Assembly: GCF_000305785.2 (NCBI RefSeq)
Contig: NC_018868.3
Coordinates: forward strand, 4,236,228-4,300,227
Reading direction: 5' to 3'
Source: Simiduia agarivorans SA1 = DSM 21679
GTDB lineage: Bacteria > Pseudomonadota > Gammaproteobacteria > Pseudomonadales > Cellvibrionaceae
Length of the DNA stretch: 64,000 nucleotides
Shown here in pieces: positions 36,452 through 46,477 of the stretch; within the stretch, counting starts at the first letter, position 1, and each line of letters begins with the position of its first letter. A model generated the notes under the pieces. The model was not told the DNA's origin, did not search any database, and was given only the letters and a program-made list of their open reading frames with translations. Position numbers and translations under genes: made by a program.

Positions 36452-37471
36452 TCATGCGTTGGCGGTGGAATCCCGCACCACCAGTTTCGGGTAAAACCCC
36501 TGACTGGGCGCGGCCTGACCAGCATCGCGGCCGGTGCGGATATCATTGATCAACAGCTTGGCCGCGGTCTGGGCGATGGTGTTGTTGGGCTGTTGTGCCG
36601 TGGTGAGTTTGGGCCAGGCCTGGCGGGAGAAAGGCGAATCCTCAAAGCCGACAATGGACAATTCCTCCGGTACCGCTACACCCAGGATGCGCGCCGCAAA
36701 CAGGGTACCGGCGGCGATTTCATCGTTACAAGCGAATATGGCCGTGGGGCGATCGGGCCGGGAGAGCAGCGCGCGGGAACGCTCGATACCGGATTCAAAG
36801 GCGTATTCACCCGGCAGCATCAGATCTTCGTCTATGGGCAGTCCGTGCTTCTTGAGTGCATCCTTATAACCTTCAAGACGTTCGGTGCTGGAGGCGTGCT
36901 CCAGGTCACCGCCGAGAAAACCGATGCGGGTGTGGCCCAGCCCGATAAGGTAATCCGTGATGTCAAAACCGGCGGTGCGGTCATCGATAAATACACAGGG
37001 CGAACCGGCATCGGGTGCTTCCGAACCGGATAAAATACGCACAAACCGGACATTCTTCTTGCGCAGGGCATCGATAACGTCGGGTGTTTCCGACAGCGGC
37101 GGCGTCAGTACCAGCCCGCCGACGCGCGAGCGGTCCAGCATTTCATTCAATTCGTTCAGGATGTCCGGCGAGCGGGCATCGCAGGGGTGGATCACCAGTT
37201 CGTAACCTTCAGCGCGGCAGGTTTGCAGAATGCCGTTCTGCATGTCGATCACGTAGTTACTGTTAGGGTTATCGTAAATAAAGCCAATGGATGAGGCGGC
37301 ACCGCGCAGAAGGCGCGCACCCAGATTGGGTTGGTAGTTTAATTCTTTGACTGCGGCCCAGACTTTATCCTGTAACTCCTGCCCCACACTGGGTTCGCGG
37401 TTGATGACCCGCGATACGGTCTTAAACGAAACGCCGGCGAGTTTTGCCACGTCCTTGATGGTTGCCTTCAT
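36452..37471 (-). CDS. nagR: LacI-family transcriptional regulator, NagR-like
   Basis: A 339-residue repressor. N-terminal helix-turn-helix: KATIKDVAKLAGVSFKTVSRV, with hinge region YQPNLGARLLRG. The effector domain (about 60-335) is of the periplasmic-binding fold with IGFIYDNPNSNYVIDMQNGI. It sits between nagB-II and pgi; the palindrome GACAACGTTGTC occurs once before nagB-II and twice before pgi, on both sides of this gene, so it very probably binds those sites. The effector is likely GlcNAc-6-P or glucosamine-6-P, inferred from the regulon. It is related to the regulator at 55029-56030. The two pgi operators are about 100 bp upstream of its start and may give autoregulation. Confidence 0.88.
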   Translation of the reverse strand: MKATIKDVAKLAGVSFKTVSRVINREPSVGQELQDKVWAAVKELNYQPNLGARLLRGAASSIGFIYDNPNSNYVIDMQNGILQTCRAEGYELVIHPCDARSPDILNELNEMLDRSRVGGLVLTPPLSETPDVIDALRKKNVRFVRILSGSEAPDAGSPCVFIDDRTAGFDITDYLIGLGHTRIGFLGGDLEHASSTERLEGYKDALKKHGLPIDEDLMLPGEYAFESGIERSRALLSRPDRPTAIFACNDEIAAGTLFAARILGVAVPEELSIVGFEDSPFSRQAWPKLTTAQQPNNTIAQTAAKLLINDIRTGRDAGQAAPSQGFYPKLVVRDSTANA

Positions 37472-37571
37472 ACCGAAGTGGAGCCCTTAGAGTCGAAATA
37501 GATAATTGGACGCTAGGTTAGAGCCTAAGGGCAGGCCCCGCAAGGGAGAATTGTCTGGCGGGTCACCCGCT

Positions 37572-37585
37572 TGACAACGTTGTCA
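37572..37585. promoter_or_regulatory. NagR-type operator 1 before pgi
   Basis: TGACAACGTTGTCA, a perfect 14-bp palindrome, 54 bp before the pgi start codon and 100 bp before the divergent nagR start. It may serve both promoters. Confidence 0.85.
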
Positions 37586-37600
37586 TAATGTTGGCTAATA

Positions 37601-37614
37601 TGACAACGTTGTCA
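37601..37614. promoter_or_regulatory. NagR-type operator 2 before pgi
   Basis: A second identical TGACAACGTTGTCA, 29 bp centre to centre from operator 1 and ending 24 bp before the start codon. It argues that pgi translation starts at 37639, since the earlier in-frame ATGs at 37588 and 37600 would put the operator inside the coding sequence. Confidence 0.85.
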
Positions 37615-37638
37615 CCAAAACAAAGATTGGCCCAGAAT

Positions 37639-39282
37639 ATGACTTGTCGCACCCAACTGCCCGAATGGCAAAACCTCGCCCAGCACGCCCAACGGCTCAA
37701 AAAACAGCGCATAGCGGATTTGTTTGAAGATAGCAGTCGGTTTGATGCGTTTTCCCGCCCTATGCCCTTTGGGCTGTACGACTTCTCCAAAACCTTGTTG
37801 GATCAACCGGCTCTGGAGGCGTTATTGGCGCTGGCGCGCAAGGCCGGTGTGGAAGGCGAGCGCGCGCGCATGCTGGCAGGTGAGCCTTTCAATGCCACCG
37901 AGCAACGTGCGGTGCAGCACATGGCGTTGCGGGCGGCGGCCGATCGCCATCCGCACGCGCTGGGCCAACCGGTGCAACCCCAGATTGATGCTGAACTCGG
38001 TAAGATGGAGCAGTTCAGTGATCAGGTGCGCCAAGGCCGTTGGCGTGGCTACAGCGGCAAACAAATCACCGATGTGGTGGCCATTGGCATAGGCGGATCG
38101 AATCTGGGGCCGCAAATGGTGTGTGAAGCCCTGGCCAGCTATGCCGAGGGGCCAGCGCTGCATTTTGTCAGTAATGTGGATGGCGTTCAGATCAGCCGGA
38201 CGCTGGCCGCACTGGACCCTCAAACCACGTTATTTGTGGTGTCTTCAAAAACCTTTACCACGCGCGAAACCATGGCCAATGCCGCAACCGCCCGTCGTTG
38301 GTTGGTCGCCCACGGTGGCGAGGCGGCAGTGGCGCAACACTTTGTGGCGGTCACCTCGGCGGTGGATAAAGCCCGCGCAATGGGTATTTCACCGGACAAT
38401 ATTTTTGCCATGTGGGATTGGGTGGGAGGGCGCTTTTCGCTCTGGTCTGCCATCGGTCTTCCCATTGCGCTGTATTTGGGGATGCCCATATTCCGTCAGA
38501 TACTGGCGGGCGCGCGCGTTGCAGACGAGCATTTTACCGACGCACCGCTGGAACAGAATGTGCCGGTATTGATGGCGCTATTGGGTGTCTGGCACATCAA
38601 TTTTCTCGGCATGCCGACCCACGCGATATTGCCTTACGACCAGGCGTTGAAATATTTACCGGCCTATTTGCAGCAGGCGGAAATGGAAAGTAACGGCAAG
38701 TCGGTCACCCGCACCGGTAATCCGGTGGCGTACGACACGGGTGCGATTGTGTGGGGGCAATTGGGGATTGATGGCCAGCATGCGTTTTATCAGTTGCTGC
38801 ATCAGGGCACCCATGAGGTGGCGTTGGATTTCATCGGTTCGGCGGTACCGGTAGCAGCGCCAGAGGGGCATCATGAACAATTGCTGGCAAATATGTTTGC
38901 GCAAACCCAGGCGTTGATGAACGGATGCGATGTGGATGCCGTGCGCAAGGATCTGCTGGCGCGCGGATACAACCTTGACGCGGTTGAACAATTGGTGCCG
39001 CACAAAGTGCATCGCGGCAATCGCGGCAGCTGTACATTTTTGCTGGACAAAATTACACCAGCGTCATTGGGCAGTTTGGTCGCGCTGTACGAACACAAAA
39101 TCTTTGTCCAGGGCGTACTCTGGGATGTGTGTTCGTTCGATCAATGGGGCGTGGAACTGGGTAAACAACTGATTGCCGGTCTGGAGCAGCAATTGACCGG
39201 TACGGAGCCGCCCCAGGGACAGGACAGCTCCACCACCGGCTTGATCAATTACTACCGTAAACTGTCCCACAGTAAGGCGTAG
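37639..39282 (+). CDS. pgi: Glucose-6-phosphate isomerase
   Basis: Interconverts fructose-6-P and glucose-6-P. The 547-residue protein from MTCRTQLPEWQNLAQHAQRL is the usual length. Conserved features: VVAIGIGGSNLGPQMV, VVSSKTFTTRETMANA, WDWVGGRFSLWSAIG, the catalytic glutamate/histidine segment in HQGTHEVALDFIG and the glycine-rich KVHRGNRGS, and the final lysine region in FDQWGVELGKQL. Two NagR-type operators lie in its leader. Its role here is probably to send fructose-6-P from amino sugars back to glucose-6-P for the Entner-Doudoroff genes 8 kb away. Its 3' end overlaps the convergent peptidase gene by 31 bp. Confidence 0.96.
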   Translation: MTCRTQLPEWQNLAQHAQRLKKQRIADLFEDSSRFDAFSRPMPFGLYDFSKTLLDQPALEALLALARKAGVEGERARMLAGEPFNATEQRAVQHMALRAAADRHPHALGQPVQPQIDAELGKMEQFSDQVRQGRWRGYSGKQITDVVAIGIGGSNLGPQMVCEALASYAEGPALHFVSNVDGVQISRTLAALDPQTTLFVVSSKTFTTRETMANAATARRWLVAHGGEAAVAQHFVAVTSAVDKARAMGISPDNIFAMWDWVGGRFSLWSAIGLPIALYLGMPIFRQILAGARVADEHFTDAPLEQNVPVLMALLGVWHINFLGMPTHAILPYDQALKYLPAYLQQAEMESNGKSVTRTGNPVAYDTGAIVWGQLGIDGQHAFYQLLHQGTHEVALDFIGSAVPVAAPEGHHEQLLANMFAQTQALMNGCDVDAVRKDLLARGYNLDAVEQLVPHKVHRGNRGSCTFLLDKITPASLGSLVALYEHKIFVQGVLWDVCSFDQWGVELGKQLIAGLEQQLTGTEPPQGQDSSTTGLINYYRKLSHSKA

Positions 39283-41366
39283 CTGAGTGCTACCCGGCGC
39301 GCCAGCTGGTCTTTGGTGCTGGCGCCGCCGTGGCCGCCTTCGCGGTTTTCGTAATAGTAAACGGCTTGACCCATGGCATCCATGCGAGCCGCCATCTTGC
39401 GGGCATGGCCGGGATGGACCCGGTCATCGCGCGTAGAGGTATAAAACAGAATCGGCGGATAGTTCACATTCGCCTTCAGGTTTTGAAATGGCGAATAGGT
39501 TTTCAGCCAGTTCCATTCTTCCGCAATGTCGGGATTGCCGTATTCCGCCATCCAGCTCGCGCCGGCCAATAAGGTGTGATAGCGCTGCATATCCAGCAAT
39601 GGCACACCGCAAATTACGGCGCCGTAAAGTTCGGGGTGTCGGACCATGGTGGCGCCTACCAGCAAGCCACCGTTGCTGCGACCTTCAATACCCAAATGCG
39701 CTGCCGAGGTGATTTTGCGCGCAAACAGGTCGCGTGCAATGGCCTCAAAGTCTTCATAGGCCTTGGGTCGGTTTTGTTTCAGTACCGATGCATGCCAGGC
39801 CGGACCGTATTCACCGCCGCCCCGGATATTCGCCAATACAAAAACGCCGCCGCGCTCGAGCCACAGTTTGCCGTAGACGCCATTCAGGTCTTCATAGGAA
39901 CCTGAGTAACTAGGCTTGAGCGACACGCGGAAGCCACCGTAGGAAAACATATGGGTGGGATTTTTGCCGTCCAGGGCCAGGTCTTTGCGTTTGACCACAA
40001 AGTAGGGCACACGGGTGCCGTCTTCCGAGGTGGCAAAGTACTGCAGGGCCTCCATATTGCTGGCGTCAAAGGTCGCAGCCTGCGAAGTGGCGAGGTTTGC
40101 GTTTAAATCGGTGTCGACATAATACAAGCTTGGGGGCGTGAGGAAATCTTCATAGCGCGCAAAGAAAGCGCCGGTTTTGAACTCGCTGGTTTCTATGGTC
40201 AGCGTGCCTTGTGCCGGCAAGTCAATGACTTTTGCAGACCACTGGCCATCGCGCAGTTGATAAAAACGCGCTTCGGATTTCACGTCCACCAATCCGATAG
40301 CCACAATGCCGCGTGCGCTCGCCACCAATTCTTCTACCACGAAGCGGTCGCTGGCTTCGATCAGCACTACAATGTCGTGCGCTGCCGATTTTTCCGGTGT
40401 CACCAGGGCACTGGGTTTGATCAGCAGTACGCTACCGCGGGTGAAATCGCGGCCGTTAAAGGACCAGTCATCCTTGAGCTCGACCAGTAGTTTGCCCTTG
40501 ACCAGATCCGAGATCACAGCGTTGCTGGGCAGTGCCAGCCGCTGCAGTTTGCCATCCTGCAGTTGGTGATAGTTACGTTCCCAGAAATTGGTGGATTCGG
40601 TAACCAGATCCAATGTGTTCTGGCCATCGTCCAGGCGGGTGGCGCTGGCCGAGACCGAATTCTTGGCGGCTTCGTGAATGCGCATCGCGTCATCCAGCGC
40701 TGTGCCTCGTTGCCAGATTCTTACCTGGCGCGGATAGCCGGAGTCGGTGAGCGAGTCGGCGCCGAAATCGGTGCCCACAAACAAATGGTTTTCATCCATC
40801 CAGCTGACGTTGCTTTTCGCCGCGGGAAGAAAGAAACCGCCATCGATAAAATTCAGGTCCCGGGTGGAAAACTCGCGGATCTCACGGCTGTCGCCACCGC
40901 CTTCGGATAAGTGCATCAGGCAGCGGGTGTACGCCGGTGCCAGACAATCAAGGCCTTTGAATACCCATTTTTTGTTTTCCCGAGCCGACAGAGCATCCAG
41001 ATCGAGCACGGTTTCCCAGTTGGGGTTGCCGGCGGCAAATTCGCTGACCGGGCTGCGGCGATACACGCCGCGGATGTGGGTCTCGTCCTGCCAGAGGTTA
41101 TACACATACTGGCCTTTCAGGCTGATATGCGGCAGACGGTCTTTGGCGTTGAGTGTTGCCAGCGCCCGATCAAATAGCTGCTGATAATCACTTTTTGTTT
41201 CAAGTGCAGCCTGTGTGCGGGCGTTGGCGGCATCCACCCAGGCCAGCGCCGTTTTGTCTTCTACCCCTTCCAGCCACTGAAAGTCATCCGGTGTCTGGTT
41301 GCATGCGGTCAGTGCCAGCGCTATGCCCAGCAGGCCGGGGCGGAGAAGGCGGGTAAGTTGGGACAT
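39252..41366 (-). CDS. Prolyl oligopeptidase family (S9) lipoprotein
   Basis: A 704-residue serine peptidase. The N-terminus MSQLTRLLRPGLLGIALALT ends in the lipobox LTACN, so it is a lipoprotein. An N-terminal beta-propeller (about 40-420) is followed by the alpha/beta hydrolase domain. Catalytic serine: IEGRSNGGLLVGA; aspartate: TRDDRVHPGHA; histidine: EGGHGGAS. FSYGGFRVSLKPSYSG and NIRGGGEYGPAWH are S9A marks. Cleaves short peptides after proline in this family. The stop lies inside the 3' end of pgi on the other strand. Confidence 0.92.
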   Translation of the reverse strand: MSQLTRLLRPGLLGIALALTACNQTPDDFQWLEGVEDKTALAWVDAANARTQAALETKSDYQQLFDRALATLNAKDRLPHISLKGQYVYNLWQDETHIRGVYRRSPVSEFAAGNPNWETVLDLDALSARENKKWVFKGLDCLAPAYTRCLMHLSEGGGDSREIREFSTRDLNFIDGGFFLPAAKSNVSWMDENHLFVGTDFGADSLTDSGYPRQVRIWQRGTALDDAMRIHEAAKNSVSASATRLDDGQNTLDLVTESTNFWERNYHQLQDGKLQRLALPSNAVISDLVKGKLLVELKDDWSFNGRDFTRGSVLLIKPSALVTPEKSAAHDIVVLIEASDRFVVEELVASARGIVAIGLVDVKSEARFYQLRDGQWSAKVIDLPAQGTLTIETSEFKTGAFFARYEDFLTPPSLYYVDTDLNANLATSQAATFDASNMEALQYFATSEDGTRVPYFVVKRKDLALDGKNPTHMFSYGGFRVSLKPSYSGSYEDLNGVYGKLWLERGGVFVLANIRGGGEYGPAWHASVLKQNRPKAYEDFEAIARDLFARKITSAAHLGIEGRSNGGLLVGATMVRHPELYGAVICGVPLLDMQRYHTLLAGASWMAEYGNPDIAEEWNWLKTYSPFQNLKANVNYPPILFYTSTRDDRVHPGHARKMAARMDAMGQAVYYYENREGGHGGASTKDQLARRVALSYALLWDSLR

Positions 41367-41665
41367 GGGGTTTCCTCGTTATTGGACTTTTGCACTGGGG
41401 AGACGAACAAACCGGTGGGAATCACAAGGAATGACAAAGCGCTTGCATTCTTATGGTTAAATTGACTATATTAAATCTGTCCGGTCGACCCTAGATTGGG
41501 TTGGGCTGGTCAGAGCGGCATTGTCCGTACTGGCCCGGTGTATGGGTGCACCGGGCCGCGTATTCTCTCGTCCTCTTTTTCACCGGCCGCTCGCGGCCGG
41601 TCTTTTAGGACGCCACCCACACACCAAATAACAAAAATGGCGTATTTGCTCCCGAAGGCTGCTTT
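41367..41665. other. Divergent promoter region, S9 peptidase / GH3 glycosidase
   Basis: About 300 bases without a gene. It contains a small palindrome AAGCGCTT (41437-41444) of the kind bound by some LacI-family regulators and, 16 bp later, a plausible promoter TTGACT...TATATT region near 41461-41475. Both are weak calls. Confidence 0.4.
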
Positions 41666-44190
41666 ATGAAGACCTATCAGACATCCCTGTTGATTTCCCT
41701 TGCGCTACTCGCGTTGGTGGCTTGTAAAACTGAATCGGATAAACCATCCACCGGTGTGACATGGCCCGCCGTCAACAGTCCCATTCAGAAAGATCCTGCG
41801 ATGGAAGCCCGCATCAGTGAACTGTTGTCCAGGATGACGGTGGAGCAGAAAGTGGGGCAAATGATCCAGGCGGAAATACGCTACATCACCCCGGAGCAGG
41901 TGAAAAAATACCATATCGGTTCGATTCTCAACGGTGGTGGGACCTTTCCTAATAACGACAAATATGCATCGGAAATGGATTGGGTCAACGTCGCCGAAGC
42001 CTATTACCAGGCATCGGTTGATACCAGTGATGGCGGCTTGGGTATTCCCGTGATTTGGGGGACGGATGCAGTGCATGGCCACAATAACGTGGTGCGTGCC
42101 ACCTTGTTTCCACACAATATCGGCCTGGGCGCCACGCGCAATCCAGCGCTGATTCGCCGCATCGGCGCTGCCACGGCACGCGAGGTGTCGGCCACCGGCG
42201 TGCAGTGGACCTTTGCGCCGACGGTTGCCAGTCCGCGCGACGACCGTTGGGGGCGCACCTATGAAGGCTATTCGGAAGACCCTGCCATCGTGCGCCAATT
42301 TGCCGCCGAAATGGTCAAGGGAATTCAGGGTGAAGCAGGTACCGATGAACTGTTCTCGCCCTCCAAAATGGTGGCCACGGTCAAGCATTTTGTCGGCGAC
42401 GGCGGCACGCAAAACGGCCGCGATCGCGGTGACGCCCGCATTTCCGAACGGGAACTCAGGGACATTCACGCTCAGGGCTATGTGGCGGGTCTGGGCGCAG
42501 GCGCGCAAACGGTGATGGCGTCATTCAACAGCTGGAATGGTGAGCGCCTGCACGGCAGCTTCCATATGTTGACCGAAGTGCTGAAAAACCAAATGGGTTT
42601 TGATGGTTTTGTGGTGGGCGACTGGAACGGTCACGGTTTCGTGAAGGGCTGTGATTTCACGCAGTGCGCCCAGTCTGTCAATGCTGGGCTCGACATGTTT
42701 ATGTCGATTCAGGAATGGCCCCAGTTATTAGAAAACACCATAAAACAAGCCAAAAACGGCGAGATTCCGATGGCCCGTATCGACGATGCTGTGCGCCGGA
42801 TCCTGCGGGTGAAAATGCGGGCAGGGTTGTTTGACGGAATGTCGCCAAAGGCCCGGGCCAAGATCAATGGTGTTGGCGACGTATTGGGTAACCCCGAGCA
42901 TCGCGCGCTGGCACGTGAAGCGGTACGGCAATCGCTGGTACTGTTAAAAAACAAAACGGTATTCTGCCTTTGTCACCCAAAGCCAATATTCTCGTGGCGG
43001 GCGATGGTGCACACAACATTGGTAAACAATCCGGCGGGTGGACACTGTCGTGGCAAGGCACGGGTAACACCAATGAAGATTTCCCCGGCGCCACATCGAT
43101 ATACGACGGCTTGAAAGCGCAGGTGGAGGCGGCGGGTGGCCAGATCCGTTTGAGCGAGCAGGGCGAATATACCGATAAGCCCGACGTGGCGATTGTGGTG
43201 TACGGAGAAAATCCCTATGCCGAATGGCAGGGGGATATTAATTCCCTGGAGTATCAACCGGCCACCCGCGCAGATATCAAATTATTGTCTGCCTTAAAAC
43301 GCGACGGGATTCCGGTGGTATCGGTATTTTTGTCGGGCAGGCCCCTGTGGGTGAATGCGGAGTTAAATCAGTCAGATGCGTTTGTTGCCGCGTTTTTGCC
43401 GGGCTCTGAAGGTGCCGGTGTGGCCGATGTGCTCCTGACCGATGCGGAAGGACGTGCCCAGTACGACTTTGTGGGCAAGCTTTCGTTCAGCTGGCCGCGG
43501 GATCTCAGTCAGGTGCAGCTTAATGTGGGCGATAAGGAATACGATCCGCTGTTCGCTTACGGCTACGGGTTGAGCTACGGCGATACTGACACCCTGGCCG
43601 ATAACCTGCCCGAAGACCGCGCAGCGTTCGCGACCGCCATGGGGCCAGTTCCGCTGGGTATTTTTGAAAGCCGGGTGCTGGACCCCTGGTCAATGTATGC
43701 CCGCACCCCCGAAGGCCGGGTGGCGGCGACCACCAATAGCCTGAGCGATGCTTGGATCAGTATCACCGGTCACGATTATCTGTTGCAGGACGATGCGCGG
43801 CGCATTGCATTTACCGGCCGGGGCAAAGCGGCCGCCCAAATTGCCAGCGACATGCCGGTAGACTTCAGTGGATTTGTTGCGTCCGATGCGGCATTGATTA
43901 TGGATTTGCGGGTTAATCAGCAACCGGAAGGCGATGTCGAACTGGGTATGCACTGCTTGCCTGATTGTGCCGGTGCAGTGTCGGTAACGGATGCCATGGC
44001 GAAAAAACCGGCCGGTCAGTGGCAGAAATTTTCAGTCGATATGACCTGCCTGGTGAAGGCGGGCCTGCAGGCCGACAGGGTCAGCGCGCCGTTCGTATTG
44101 AGTTCGGCCGGTACACTGGATATTTCACTGGCGAATATCCAGCTGATGCCCGGCAAGGCGTCTGAAGCCGATGTGCGATGTTCAGAATAA
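41666..44190 (+). CDS. GH3 beta-glucosidase/exo-1,3/1,4-glucanase lipoprotein, frameshifted
   Basis: A glycoside hydrolase family 3 exo-acting enzyme of the ExoP type. The signal ends in lipobox LVAC (MKTYQTSLLISLALLALVAC), so it is a lipoprotein. Domain 1: QMIQAEIRYITPEQV, GIPVIWGTDAVHGHNN, WGRTYEGYSEDP, MVATVKHFVGDGGTQNGRDRGD, and the nucleophile aspartate in FVVGDWNGH. The frame then breaks at 42953-42956: an A4 run where A5 is needed. Reading one base back gives NGILPLSPKANILVAGDGAH, joining the second domain (AIVVYGENPYAEWQGD) and a C-terminal carbohydrate-binding-like domain. Corrected length is about 841 residues. As written, a stop follows at 43114. Sequencing error is likely because both halves are conserved. 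Confidence 0.9.
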
Positions 44191-44204
44191 AAGGGCAGTT
44201 AGCA

Positions 44205-44234
44205 TAAAAAAGCCGGCAATGCCGGCTTTTTTAT
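44205..44234. terminator. Bidirectional terminator, GH3 gene / mgsA
   Basis: AGCCGGC and GCCGGCT pair around AAT (44211-44227), with A6 before and T6 after, ending both convergent genes. Confidence 0.88.
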
Positions 44235-44244
44235 GGCAGTGTAA

Positions 44245-44703
44245 TCAGCCAAGGCGTTCTTTCAGGTAGCTGTCGTAATCCGGTACCTGGCGTTCAAAAC
44301 TGCCGCGGAATAAGGTCGAGCCCACCATGACATCGGCGGAACTGCGGTTGCAGGCCACGGGAATATTCCACACGGCGGCGATGCGCAGCAGGGCCTTTAC
44401 ATCGGGGTCGTGGGGCATGGGCTGGAACGGATCCCAGAAAAAAATCAGGAAATCCACTTTGCCCTCGGTGATTAATGAACCAATTTGTTGATCGCCACCC
44501 AACGGGCCACTGATCAGCTTGTTGATCGTCAGGCCTGTTTCCCGCTCGATGATGGCGCCCGTTGTCCCGGTTCCATAGAGTGTGTGTGGCGCCAGGTCGG
44601 CCTTGTGTTTTTGGCACCAGGCCACCAGTTCCTGTTTTTTGTTGTCGTGCGCTACCAGCGCCACTTGCTTGGTGGCCGCGGTGTGTATGGTTTTTTGTTG
44701 CAT
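44245..44703 (-). CDS. mgsA: Methylglyoxal synthase
   Basis: Converts dihydroxyacetone phosphate to methylglyoxal and phosphate, an overflow bypass of lower glycolysis. The 152-residue protein shows [20 protein letters not shown], the phosphate-binding [19 protein letters not shown] with the catalytic aspartate, and [20 protein letters not shown] with the conserved Asp and His. ATG 44703 is chosen because the longer frame to 44799 adds 32 residues not seen in the family. It is the lone gene between the GH3 gene and the sugar transporter. Confidence 0.94.
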   Translation of the reverse strand: MQQKTIHTAATKQVALVAHDNKKQELVAWCQKHKADLAPHTLYGTGTTGAIIERETGLTINKLISGPLGGDQQIGSLITEGKVDFLIFFWDPFQPMPHDPDVKALLRIAAVWNIPVACNRSSADVMVGSTLFRGSFERQVPDYDSYLKERLG

Positions 44704-44854
44704 GGGGATTCCTGTGACAATCCGTTTTCCGGGATTGTAGCAGGCGCGGGATAAAAAAGGATGAGTGAGGGAGTTGCGGTGGTCTGACCGATTTTCCACG
44801 CGCAGAGAACAGAACGAATGGGTTTGTGTGATGACCGGTCAAAAAGCGGTGTGG

Positions 44855-44884
44855 CTAATAAAAAAATGCCCGCCGGGGCGGGCT
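44855..44884 (-). terminator. Terminator of the gluP-like gene
   Basis: GCCCGCC and GGCGGGC pair with a two-base loop (44868-44883); on the minus strand it runs into TTTTTTT. It lies 18 bases after the transporter's stop. Confidence 0.85.
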
Positions 44885-44901
44885 TAAGCGGTGCATCACA
44901 C

Positions 44902-46185
44902 TTAACGAGGTTCAGAACCTTTGAGCGCGTAAAACGCGATATAGCAGTAACAAGCGGCGGGTAGCAGGAAAGAAAGTTGTAAGCCGATGCCGTCGGCCAA
45001 CATGCCCTGAAATAACGGAATAATGGCGCCACCTACAATCGACAGGCAGATCAGCCCTGCGCCGTTACTGGTCAGTTTGCCCAGCCCCTTGAGCGCGAGC
45101 GCAAAAATGGTGGGAAACATGATGGAGTTAAACAGGCCGACTGCAAGGATGGACCAAAACGCAATTTGACCTTCTGTGTTGATGGTGACTAACAGGAGCA
45201 AAACGCAAGCCACTGCGTTCACGGTCAGTACGATTTGTGGTCGCACAGTTTGCATGATAGCTGCACCAATAAACCGGCCCACCATGGCGCCGCCCCAATA
45301 GTATGCAATGTAGTTGGCGGCGGTGGACTCCTGCATGTTGGCAATGTTGGGCATGGCGAAGTAATTGACCAACAAGCTTCCGATGGCTACCTCGGCGCCC
45401 ACATAGAGAAAGATGCCAATGGCGCCCATCACTAAGTGTGGATGGTGCCAGATGGAATCCTTGTCACCTGCCGGGTTTACCGATGCTTCCGGTTCAATGT
45501 GGGGCAGTTTGAACCAGGCAAACAGCACGGCCAGCGCAAACAGGGTAAAAGCCAGGCCCACATAGGGCAGTTGAACGGCAGCGGCCTCCTTGGCGCGATA
45601 GGCTTCCTGCTCCGCACCGCTCAATTGCGCGAGTTCGGCGGCGCCGAGCACCGCACCCGCCAGAATCAGGGTTGAGCCAAAAAACGGCGCAATAGTTGTG
45701 CCCAGCGAGTTGAACGCCTGAGTCATGGTCAGCCGGCTGGACGCGGTGTTTTGTGGCCCTAGCGCGGTGACGTAAGGGTTGGCCGAAACCTGCAATACGG
45801 TGATCCCGCCTGCCAGCACAAACAGCGCACCCAAAAACAGAGGGTAGTAACGCAGGCTGGCGGCCGGGTAGAACATCAGGCAGCCAAGGCCCGCGATCAT
45901 CAGGCCGGTCACAATGCCTGCCTTGAAACCTATGCGCTTGACCAGATAGCCCGCCGGAACCGAAACCACAAAATAGGCACCAAAGAAGCAAAATTGAATC
46001 AGCATGGCCTGCGTGTAGTTGAGGGAAAACACCGCTTTGAGGTGTGGAATCAGGATGTCGTTCAGGCAAGTAAGGAAACCCCACATGAAAAACAGGCTGG
46101 TGAGCGCTGTCAGGGGAATCAGGTAATTTTGTTGGGACTGGGGGTTGTCCACCTGAAAGGTGGCGCCGGGTGCCGTGCTGGCCAT
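44902..46185 (-). CDS. Sugar/proton symporter of the FucP-GluP-NagP group (MFS)
   Basis: A 427-residue inner-membrane carrier with twelve predicted helices. Family marks: LTSLFFMWGFLTCLNDILIPHLK in helix 1, FFGAYFVVSVPAGYLVKRIG, and VLQVSANPYVTALGPQNTASSRL, TQAFNSLGTTIAPFFG. Relatives carry glucose/galactose (GluP), fucose or GlcNAc (NagP). Its promoter region carries the same TGACAGCGCTGTCA palindrome as zwf rather than the nag variant, so glucose is the likelier substrate. No FBP or PTS gene is in view; cytoplasmic Glk would phosphorylate the sugar. Confidence 0.88.
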   Translation of the reverse strand: MASTAPGATFQVDNPQSQQNYLIPLTALTSLFFMWGFLTCLNDILIPHLKAVFSLNYTQAMLIQFCFFGAYFVVSVPAGYLVKRIGFKAGIVTGLMIAGLGCLMFYPAASLRYYPLFLGALFVLAGGITVLQVSANPYVTALGPQNTASSRLTMTQAFNSLGTTIAPFFGSTLILAGAVLGAAELAQLSGAEQEAYRAKEAAAVQLPYVGLAFTLFALAVLFAWFKLPHIEPEASVNPAGDKDSIWHHPHLVMGAIGIFLYVGAEVAIGSLLVNYFAMPNIANMQESTAANYIAYYWGGAMVGRFIGAAIMQTVRPQIVLTVNAVACVLLLLVTINTEGQIAFWSILAVGLFNSIMFPTIFALALKGLGKLTSNGAGLICLSIVGGAIIPLFQGMLADGIGLQLSFLLPAACYCYIAFYALKGSEPR

Positions 46186-46291
46186 AGGGTCTCCGTTGTC
46201 GATAGCTGAGGGTTATTGTTATAGTCATAATAACTTTAACCTAGGCGGTGGCGCTTGTCACCTGATTTTGGCTCTTGCTCTTCCTTCAAAA

Positions 46292-46305
46292 TGACAGCGC
46301 TGTCA
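46292..46305. promoter_or_regulatory. LacI-type operator before the sugar transporter gene
   Basis: TGACAGCGCTGTCA, a perfect 14-bp palindrome 107 bp upstream of the transporter start codon. It differs from the nag/pgi operator only at the second base from the centre (G for A, and C for T). Confidence 0.8.
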
Positions 46306-46477
46306 TTGTCGGTGTGGCGCATTTGCAGGCAATAGCTGCCAAAACCCCCGCGAATCCGTCATATTTCTATGGCATAATGGCTAAATCATTAAAAAGCACA
46401 GATTTTCTCCTACCTGGAAAGGGTGGGAGAGCATTCGAATGCATAGAAAATGGTGCCGTAAGTTAAGGTTTTCCAAT

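Noticed and set aside
41437..41444. AAGCGCTT as a LacI operator for the GH3 gene
   Set aside because: Only eight symmetrical bases with no second copy in the window; too likely by chance.
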